Source of the DNA: Bifidobacterium anseris
GTDB taxonomy: Bacteria; Actinomycetota; Actinomycetes; Actinomycetales; Bifidobacteriaceae
DNA: 64,000 nt
NCBI RefSeq assembly: GCF_002860345.1
Contig: NZ_NMYC01000003.1
Coordinates: 1 to 64,000 of the forward strand
Reading direction: 5' to 3'
Position 1 is the stretch's first letter. Each line of letters opens with the position of its first letter. The notes under the pieces were generated by a model. It made no database searches. It worked only from the letters and a program-made list of their open reading frames with translations, and was not told the origin of the DNA. The position numbers and the translations under genes are program-made. Positions 36,832-44,700 of the stretch are shown here, in pieces.

Positions 36832-39800
36832 TCATTGAGATTTATCGTCTCTCGATATGACGCTCAGCCCCTCCCTCCTTGAATAGACGACGTTCCATTG
36901 ATTGATGCAAGCCGAATACGACACATCCTCGGCGAGCGCTTCATCGGATGCCCCATCCTGTGTCAACACAAGCGCAAGACGTCCGGCAAGCCACGGGGAT
37001 TCCTGCCATTGCGCGACGATGTCCTCACATTGCTTCTCCAACGCGTCGATCAACGCATCAATGTCCCATTGTCGGCACATTTTCGCCGGCAAGCGTACCG
37101 AGGAGCGACTTACCGTTTTCGCGAGCGCGGCTCTAGGCGTCGATTGGATCGGTATGGATGCGCCTTGGTCGACGCCATGCGCCGTGTCACCGATCCAAGG
37201 CAGCAAGTGGATGACGTCCCCCTGTCGGCATACCAGCATGACTTCGATGGTCTCCTGGGTGTCGCGTACGGCCCGGTTGCCCGCGTCGTCGCTGAGCGAA
37301 TGCGCATCGTCTATCTTCATGTCGAAGAAATCGAGCAGCGACGCGCGTCTGCCACGCATCGCGCTCAACGACTTCATCAGATAGGTCTGTGCTCGTTCCC
37401 TTTGATCGGACTCCTTATGGTCGCGTTCGACGGCCAGCTCATCGTAGGTATCGACCCACCGCTCCGGAATAAGCCCTCGGATCAAATCGGAATCGTAGGC
37501 GGTACGCACGGTGCGCGCGATGTCCTCCGGCAGATGCGCGACGCAGCTCGTTCCCGCTCTTGTCAATCCCAACACGGCGAGCGCATCCATCAACGACGCA
37601 CTTTCGTATACCCGATCGACGTTGCGCGCGAAAGGGGGACCGTCCGGCGTCCATTCCTCGATGCCACGCACATAGCAGACCGCCTGACGCATCCGTTCGG
37701 GACGGTCGCATTGGCCGTCGCCACGCATATGTCGATGCACGCGTCCTACGCGCTGCATCAATAGATCGATTGGCGCGATGTCGCTGACCATGACATCGAA
37801 GTCGATGTCCAGCGATTGTTCGAGCACCTGCGTTCCGACGACGATCAACCGTTTCGGACGTTTGCCGTTCGCTTTCGTCGCCCGAGGTCCCAACAGTCGG
37901 CGCAGGCGTTCCTCGTTGTCCATCCGGTCCTCGTCGACGAACCTCGAATGGGTGAGGATGACGTCATCCGCGCCGAAACGGGTGCACGCGCATCTCGCGA
38001 GCGCCTGCGCCCTGTCCACGGTGTCGCAGACCACGCCCGCACATCCGCCATCAACGAGCAAACGGTCGAGCAATGCCATGATGGATTCGTCGTCATCGTC
38101 GACGAGGCGGAACTCCATATCGACTCGCCGCACCGACGGATGCACGTCCTTATGACGGACCGTGCCGGAATCGGTATAGGTGATCAGCGGATAGGACTCA
38201 TCGACGACGCTCTCCCCCATATTGTCGTCGTCCATGACGGTGGTACGAGCAGCACCGTCACGCCCCTGCATATAGGCATCGACGAAGGAATCGCGAATGG
38301 CGCGCGGCAACGTCGCCGACAGCATGACGACCGGCACATGGAAGCCGCCCAGCCATTCGAGCACACGCTTGAGGTATTCCCGCATGTACGAGTCATAGGC
38401 GTGGCATTCGTCGATGACGACGACCTTGTTCGCGAGCGCCAACTGCCTGAGCATCACATGCTTGACGCGGAGTGCGCCCATCAGCACCTGATCCACCGTG
38501 CATACGAGGAAGTTTGCAAGGACTCCCTTTTTGCGCCCTTGCAGCCATTCGGACACCACCGTCTCCGCTGCGACGCGCTCCTCGAATCCGTTGCCGCCGT
38601 CACCGTCGTCGATGGAGGACAGGCGCATGCTCGACGTGCGGATGATGTCGGAGAATTCGTCATTGAGCTGCGCTTTGCCGTGTGAGAGCCAGATGTTCTT
38701 TTCGGTCTCTCCCCGCTCCTGCGGGAGCGCGTCGAGCCATGCACGCACGCGGCCGAACATCGCGTCGGTCGTCGCCATCGTCGGCAGCGCGACGCATACG
38801 CCGCCTCTGCCGGTACGCACTCCCAGAATTTCGGCGGCGGCGAGTGCGGCTTCGGTCTTGCCTTCACCCATCGGAGCTTCGATGATGAACAGACCGGGGT
38901 CCTTTGTTTCCGCGCACAGGCGGACGATGTCCCGCTGGACGGGTCGCGGATGCGCACCTTCCGGAAGACGGAAACGCGCTGCGTAGAACGCGTTGGCATC
39001 GGCGGCGTCCCGCAGCGTACTCCCGTCGCTCGTCCATGCTGACGGCAGATGCACATGGCGCCATCCGCGCTCGGCACGCCGGATCAGTCCCGCTTCCGTG
39101 GTGATGTCCGTTTGGGCGCTCCCCTCAGAAGGCAGCACGGGAACCAACGGGAATAGATCGTCATCGCTGTTGCTGGCGATCCAATCGGCCATGATGACAA
39201 TCGCGGTGATCAGCACCTGCGACTGCGCACTGAGCGGATGGCGTCCAAGCCATGCGAACAATGCATCGTCGATGCCGGCGATATCGGCGACATAAGCGAT
39301 GAGCTCATGCTGCACGTCGGACCATGCGGCGTCGTCCGCGCCGATGCGGCGTCTGGTGATGCCGCTGCAACGCGCATCCTGAAGCGCATGGTGCGTCAGC
39401 GGTTTGCCGTGGTGCGAACCCACGACGCCTGCGTATCCTTCGCTTACGCGCGCCTTCCAATGATGACGGGTGGCCAGATAGCGATCCAAGAGGAATGCGC
39501 CGGCTTCGGGATGCGTCGGCGTGGCGTGATCGGTCATCACCGGAATCTCAAGTCCCACCTCCCGCACGATCCATGACATCGACGCCCCATCACCGTAGCG
39601 AATCGGCTTGTCCTGAAATACGGGTGTGGCTTTGCCTAAGTCATGAACACCGGCGAGAAACATGACGATTTTCTTCGCGACGTCCTCACGTCCCTCCAAG
39701 TCACAAGCGATGATCTCACGCGTCCCCTCAGGAAGCCAATCATCCCAGATATGTGCAGCCACACGTGCGGAATCTGACATATGCACATAGAGCGGCAGCC

Positions 39801-39897
39801 ACTCCTCGCCGTCTTCCCTGTCTGTTTTCCCCCAAATCGAACATGCAGCCCGTGAAAGCCGCGTGTCTCCTATCTTCGGATGTTGTCCTTCTCTCAT
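36832..39897 (-). CDS. cas3: CRISPR-associated nuclease-helicase Cas3, HD plus DExH
   Basis: This 1021-residue Cas3 degrades DNA marked by Cascade. The N-terminal HD nuclease domain has VHDLGKA and GSHHGKP; the SF2 helicase has PMGEGKTEAAL (motif I), VVIDECHAY (DEAH-type box) and LSATLP. A C-terminal domain follows. It is slightly longer than the usual 880-950 residues. The start is ATG 39897, which follows AAAAGGGGTGGGGCG; the in-frame ATG at 39921 has no clear ribosome binding site. It heads the cas operon, so its promoter probably drives the full set of cas genes. That promoter region is the apparent target of the mini-CRISPR spacer. Confidence 0.96.
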   Translation of the reverse strand: MREGQHPKIGDTRLSRAACSIWGKTDREDGEEWLPLYVHMSDSARVAAHIWDDWLPEGTREIIACDLEGREDVAKKIVMFLAGVHDLGKATPVFQDKPIRYGDGASMSWIVREVGLEIPVMTDHATPTHPEAGAFLLDRYLATRHHWKARVSEGYAGVVGSHHGKPLTHHALQDARCSGITRRRIGADDAAWSDVQHELIAYVADIAGIDDALFAWLGRHPLSAQSQVLITAIVIMADWIASNSDDDLFPLVPVLPSEGSAQTDITTEAGLIRRAERGWRHVHLPSAWTSDGSTLRDAADANAFYAARFRLPEGAHPRPVQRDIVRLCAETKDPGLFIIEAPMGEGKTEAALAAAEILGVRTGRGGVCVALPTMATTDAMFGRVRAWLDALPQERGETEKNIWLSHGKAQLNDEFSDIIRTSSMRLSSIDDGDGGNGFEERVAAETVVSEWLQGRKKGVLANFLVCTVDQVLMGALRVKHVMLRQLALANKVVVIDECHAYDSYMREYLKRVLEWLGGFHVPVVMLSATLPRAIRDSFVDAYMQGRDGAARTTVMDDDNMGESVVDESYPLITYTDSGTVRHKDVHPSVRRVDMEFRLVDDDDESIMALLDRLLVDGGCAGVVCDTVDRAQALARCACTRFGADDVILTHSRFVDEDRMDNEERLRRLLGPRATKANGKRPKRLIVVGTQVLEQSLDIDFDVMVSDIAPIDLLMQRVGRVHRHMRGDGQCDRPERMRQAVCYVRGIEEWTPDGPPFARNVDRVYESASLMDALAVLGLTRAGTSCVAHLPEDIARTVRTAYDSDLIRGLIPERWVDTYDELAVERDHKESDQRERAQTYLMKSLSAMRGRRASLLDFFDMKIDDAHSLSDDAGNRAVRDTQETIEVMLVCRQGDVIHLLPWIGDTAHGVDQGASIPIQSTPRAALAKTVSRSSVRLPAKMCRQWDIDALIDALEKQCEDIVAQWQESPWLAGRLALVLTQDGASDEALAEDVSYSACINQWNVVYSRREGLSVISRDDKSQ

Positions 39898-40000
39898 CGC
39901 CCCACCCCTTTTGGTTGTCATCGCCTATGATGGTTAGCAACCATAGCGTGCGGGAAATAAGAAGTCTAGAATCGTCTCAGAATGTGAGATATACTAATTT

Positions 40001-40023
40001 TGTTATGTTCTCTATTTTAAGTT
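40001..40023 (-). promoter_or_regulatory. predicted Cascade target in the cas3 promoter region
   Basis: The minus strand 40020 to 40001 reads TTAAAATAGAGAACATAACA, preceded 5' by AAC (40023-40021) in the PAM position. It matches the mini-CRISPR spacer at 15 of 20 positions, with mismatches at 6, 10, 11, 12 and 20. It includes a TAAAAT hexamer (40014-40019) that could be a cas3 -10 element. No convincing -35 was found, so the exact promoter is unknown. On the plus strand a TATACT (39990-39995) could fire the other way. Confidence 0.7.
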
Positions 40024-40116
40024 CCATGATTCAACCATGAGAGTCTTTCTCCATAACCAATTCTTCTGGTACGCTCGTGTGTGTCGGCCTCATTCCCCTT
40101 CCACATGAGACGCGGC

Positions 40117-40194
40117 CAACGCCCCATCATCAAGGGGATGATCCGTTAAATTAGGCCACATAACGGTGCTCCCCGCAAGCGCGGGGATTCTTGC
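40117..40194 (+). ncRNA. CreR-like mini-CRISPR RNA upstream of cas3
   Basis: This is a two-repeat, one-spacer unit on the strand opposite to the cas genes. The first pseudo-repeat (40117-40145) keeps CCCC, an 8-nt loop, then GGGGATGATCC at the same spacing as the array repeat, so the 5' handle is ATGATCCG. The 20-nt spacer (40146-40165) is TTAAATTAGGCCACATAACG. The second repeat (40166-40194) matches the first 23 nt of the array repeat exactly, including the whole Cas6e hairpin, then diverges. Parts needed for a mature crRNA are conserved and parts not needed have drifted. The spacer is shorter than the usual 32 nt, which in type I systems favours binding without cleavage. A weak extended -10 (TGGTACGCT) is at 40067-40075 and a terminator follows. 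The function is inferred from known Cas-regulating RNAs. Confidence 0.75.
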
Positions 40195-40223
40195 CCCGGT
40201 ATGATTTCCACCGGTGTAACGAC

Positions 40224-40264
40224 AGGGCATCCTGCGCCACCACTACACGCGGGATGCCCTTTAT
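40224..40264 (+). terminator. terminator after the mini-CRISPR RNA
   Basis: AGGGCATCC (extendable by TGCG with one mismatch) pairs with GGATGCCCT, followed on the plus strand by TTTAT. On the minus strand no U-tract follows, so it suits the plus-strand RNA better than the convergent glutamate-cysteine ligase-like gene. Confidence 0.75.
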
Positions 40265-40298
40265 CATTCCTCAGATCGCACCGATATAAGTACTCCCC

Positions 40299-41570
40299 TC
40301 ACCCCTGCCTTACCTCCGGCCTTCTCGCATCTCCGGGCACCTGCTCGAGCGTATCCTCAACGCCCAAGACCTCCGCCCAGTACTCCATCGGCTGATCATA
40401 CGGCTTCGCGTCTCCCCCGCGCGACTGCAGCACGGCCTTCGCGGCGTGCACGTCCTCGCCGGTCAGTCCGCTGAAATACGATTCGAGCCTGCCGCGGCGC
40501 TCCGGGTCGTAGAACAGGTCGCCGACGATCTGCGTGAGCCGCTCGGCGCGCTCCACCGGCAGCGAATCCCAATGCCGCATCTCGATGAAGTTCTTCAGAC
40601 GCACGTCGTTGAAATGCGTCGAGAGTACATGGTTGATCTCATAGGCGTTGAGCTCGCGGTCCGGGTAGACGTCGGCCGCGTTCGAGGAGAACGCGGCGAA
40701 CTCGAGCTCGTGCTCCGGTCGCCCCTTGTATTCGGGCGTATGCGTCAGGTCGGCGAACATGAGCGGCGTGCTGAGCACGTCCGCCGCGTAGTCCTCCCAG
40801 CCGAAACGCTCGTCGTAGAGTCCCGGCGTCACGTTCGTGCGCTGCACGTCGAGATAGTCCCACATCCGCTGGCGGCACAGCGGCCATGGGTTGCGTTCGC
40901 CTTCGAAATACGGGGTATTGCGGAAGAACCATGCGAGAATCGGGCCGATCGCGGTGCCGAGCCGCATCTTCGCGATCGCGTCGCGTTCGCTCGTGTAGTC
41001 AATGCTCACCTGCGTCGACGCCGATGCGCGCATCATGCACGGCCCGAACTGGCCGATGCGTCCCAAGTATTCGTTCATCGCCGCATAGCGCCGTTTCGGG
41101 TTGAGCGGAATATCCGCGTACGACGTCTTCGGCTGGTACCCGTAGTTGACGAGGCGGAAGCCGAGTTCGTCGAGGATCGGCTGCGCCTCCTCGATAAATC
41201 GTCCGTGCAGCGCGAGCAGATCCTCCGGCTTGCGCAGGATGCCAATCGATGTTTCGATCTGGCCGCCGGGTTCCAAAGACACTGCAAGTCCCTCACGGCC
41301 CAATCCGACCAAATGGTCGTCCTGCCAGTATTCCTGATCGGCGTCGTAGTACGGCCGCAGACGCCGAAGCAGCTCCTCGACGCCGTCCGGCTCACCGTAG
41401 GTGACGGCCGTGTCGTCGGCGTTGTGCACCGGCAGATGCTCGATCTCCACGCCGAATCCCCCGGTTCCCGGCGCGGAGCATCCCTGCTCAAAGAAACGGA
41501 CAAGACTGCGCACATGCTTCGGATTCGGCTCGACGAGCAGATGCGCGTATGAGACTCGTGGTGTTGTCAT
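40299..41570 (-). CDS. glutamate-cysteine ligase family 2 (GCS2) protein
   Basis: This 423-residue protein resembles the plant/actinobacterial type of glutamate-cysteine ligase, which joins glutamate and cysteine with ATP. Visible are GFGVEIEHLPV, SLEPGGQIETSIG (substrate-binding loop), MMRASASTQVSIDY and WFFRNTPYFEGERNPW. No glutathione synthetase or ergothioneine gene is nearby, so the product's fate is unknown. The ATG 41570 has no ribosome binding site. A TACTAT hexamer (41579-41584) is placed so that transcription would start at or next to the ATG, suggesting a leaderless mRNA. Confidence 0.85.
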   Translation of the reverse strand: MTTPRVSYAHLLVEPNPKHVRSLVRFFEQGCSAPGTGGFGVEIEHLPVHNADDTAVTYGEPDGVEELLRRLRPYYDADQEYWQDDHLVGLGREGLAVSLEPGGQIETSIGILRKPEDLLALHGRFIEEAQPILDELGFRLVNYGYQPKTSYADIPLNPKRRYAAMNEYLGRIGQFGPCMMRASASTQVSIDYTSERDAIAKMRLGTAIGPILAWFFRNTPYFEGERNPWPLCRQRMWDYLDVQRTNVTPGLYDERFGWEDYAADVLSTPLMFADLTHTPEYKGRPEHELEFAAFSSNAADVYPDRELNAYEINHVLSTHFNDVRLKNFIEMRHWDSLPVERAERLTQIVGDLFYDPERRGRLESYFSGLTGEDVHAAKAVLQSRGGDAKPYDQPMEYWAEVLGVEDTLEQVPGDARRPEVRQG

Positions 41571-41766
41571 AAGTGCCCATAGTAACGCGCGCGACCCGTG
41601 ACACGACGTCGATGTTCTAAAACTTCCTGATAACCTGTACAAATTGCCGAGCATTGCGAGCGCGGGCGCCGTCGTCCATCCGTCCGTGCGTTACGGCGTC
41701 CGGTCCGCGCGCACGGTTTCATCGACCCGTCCGCCGCCGACGCGGAGCGGCGGCAACGGCCGCGCG

Positions 41767-44700
41767 TCAGCGACGCGCAGCCTTCTTCGCCGCGGCGATC
41801 ATCAGCTTGATTCTGTTGAGCTGGTTCGCCTCGCTCGCGCCCGGGTCGTAGTCGATCGACACGATGTTCGCCTCCGGGTACATCCTGCGGATCTTGCCGA
41901 ACATGCCACGTCCGGTCACATGGTTCGGCAGGCAGGCGAAGGGCTGCGCGCAGATGACGTTCGGGCAGCCGGATTCGATGAGTTCGACAATTTCGCCGCT
42001 CAGCAGCCATCCTTCGCCGGCCTGCACGCCAATCGACGTGACGGTCGCCGCCTTCTTCACGAGCTCGTCCATCGGCAGATCCTTTTCGAACTTGCCGCCG
42101 CTGAGGTCGAGCGCGTCATGCACCGGCTTCATATACATGTGGATGACGCCCTTGAACGCGCCCATCAGCGCCTTGTTGCGTCCCATGCCGATGTTGCGCT
42201 CGTTCCATTCGTTGATGTACGGACGCATCGTCATGAAGTCGATGATGCCCGGCACGACGGCCTCGCAGTCCTGCGATTCGATGACGTCGACGACGTGGTT
42301 GTTCGCGTCCGGATGGTATTTGACGAGGATCTCGCCGACGACGCCGACACGTACCTTGCGCGGCACGTCGCGCAGCGGCAATGCGTCGAAACTGCGCACG
42401 ATGGCCTTGACGAGCGCCGCGTAGCTCCAGTGCCCACGCCCGTAGAGCATCTTCGCGGTCCTTGAGTTGCCGTGGTTGAGCAGCGTTTCGCGCACGATCG
42501 TGTTCCACCGTTCGTACAGCCGGTTCGCACTGCCCGACCGCTGTTCGTACGGGCGCACACGGTAGAGGCATTTCATCAGCAGATCGCCGATGATCAGCGC
42601 CTTCGCCGCCCGATGCAGCAATGGCACCGTCGGCGTGAAGCCGGGGTTGTCGACGAATCCCTGCGTCGAGATCGCGAGCACCGGGATCTGCGGATATCCG
42701 GCGTCGATGAGCGCCTTGCGAATCAGGCCGTAGTAGTTCGTCGCCCTGCACATACCGCCGGTCTGCGAGATCGCAAGCGCCGTCGTGTCCGGATCGTAGC
42801 GTCCGGATTTGATGGCTTCGACAAGCTGACCGACCGTCATGATCGCCGGGTAGCAGGCGTCGTTGTTCACGTATTTGAGTCCGGTTTCCACGTCGGCCTT
42901 GTCGGCGTGTGCAAGCACATCGAATTTGTATCCGCTGGCGCGCACGGCGGCTTCAACGAGGCTGAAGTGGATCGGGCTCATCTGCGGCGCAACGATCGTG
43001 TGCGTCTTGCGCATCGCCTTGGTGAACGGCGTGTGCTGCGCGTAGTTGCTCATCGTGGCCTTCTGCGTGCGATGACCTTGCTGATTGCGCTTGCCGTCGT
43101 CGCGAGCGCCCATGATCGCGTCGAGCATCGCCTGCCGTCCGGGCGTCGGCGCCATCATGCCGGTTTTGCGGAATGTCGTCGACGACGTCGCCACAGTGGT
43201 CGCAGAGGCGTCGGCTGTGGCCGCCGCGGCGGCTTCGCGCGCGTGCTGGTTGCGTTCGCGTTCCTCGACGGCAGCCTTGAGCGAACGCAGTCGTATCTTC
43301 GCGGCGCCGAGGTTGCTCACTTCGTCGATTTTGAGCATCGTGTACACGTCGGCCTTGTCGGCGAGGATCTCGGCGACCTGATCGGTCGTGATCGCATCGA
43401 GGCCGCAGCCGAAGGAGTTGAGCTGCACGAGTTCGAGTCCGGGCCAGTGTGCGACAAAGTCTGCGGCCTTGTACAGGCGCGCATGGTAGGCCCACTGGTT
43501 CATGACGCGCAGCGGCAGTTGCGTGACCTTGCGGTCGTCAACGTGGCGGAAGCCGTCGGCACTGCACGCATGCGGGTCGGCTTCCCCTTCGGCAAGGTAC
43601 GCGGTCAGGTCGAGCTTGTCGGCCGGATCGATCCAGCTGACGGAATCCTCGGAAAGGACGACCATGCCGAGCGAGCAGATCGTCTCGGGGATGCCGTGGT
43701 TGATTTCGGGGTCGACGTGGTAGGGGCGGCCGGCGAGCACGATGCCGCGGCAGTCGTGCTCCTTCATGTAGGCGAGCGCGCGCAGACCCTCCATCTGCAC
43801 GTCGTGCTTGAACACCTTGTCCTCGGCATAGGCAGCGGCGACGGCCAGTTCGGCCTCATCGCGCGTGACGCCCGCCCAGGCGAACTCCTCGACGATGCGG
43901 TTGACCATGAGATCATGCTTGGACAGGTTGAAGTACGGTTTCATGAACCGCACGCCGTCCTCGCGCAGCCGCGGCATGTTCGCATCGACGACGACCGGAT
44001 AGTTGGCGACGATCGGACAGTTGAAATGATTGTCCGATTCGGGCACGAGATCGTCCTCGAAGCTCACGCATGGGTAGAAGATCGTGCGAATGCCCTTGTC
44101 GAGCAGCCATGTGATGTGCCCGTGGACGAGCTTCGCCGGGTAGCAGATGTTCTCGGACGCGATCGATTCGATACCGCTTTCGAACAGTTCGTGGTTGCTG
44201 CGCCCGGAGATGACGACCTTGAAGCCGAGCGACGTGAGCAATGTGAACCAGAACGGATAGTTCTCGTACATGTTGAGCACGCGCGGAATGCCGATCTCGC
44301 CGCGCGTCGCCTTCTTGTCGGTGAGTCTGCGGTAAGCGAAGGCGCGCTTGTACTTGTAGTCGTAGAGGTTCGGACGGTCGCTGCGCTTGCGTTTCGCGTC
44401 GCCGCCGCGCTCGCAGCGGTTGCCGGTCACATAGCGTGAACCGTCGTGGAACGTCGTGATCGTCAGTTTGCAGTGGTTCTGGCACAGCTTGCACACATCG
44501 CGTTCGGTCGTCATGCTCAGCTCGTCGAGCGCGGCGCCCGACAGGATGCTCGAGACGGTGTGCTCGACGCCATTGACCTGCACGACATGCGCCGCGGCGT
44601 CCGCGGTGTCACCGTCGGTATCGTCGGCGACGTCGTCGTAATGCATGCGCGCGGTCAGGGCGGCGCCGTACGCGCCCATCAGGCCGGCGATGTTCGGACG

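Noticed and set aside
40037-40108. 23-codon plus-strand ORF between the cas3 promoter and the mini-CRISPR, as a toxin gene
   Set aside because: There is no ribosome binding site and only one rare-type codon after the ATG. Kept only as a possibility in the findings, not listed as a gene.
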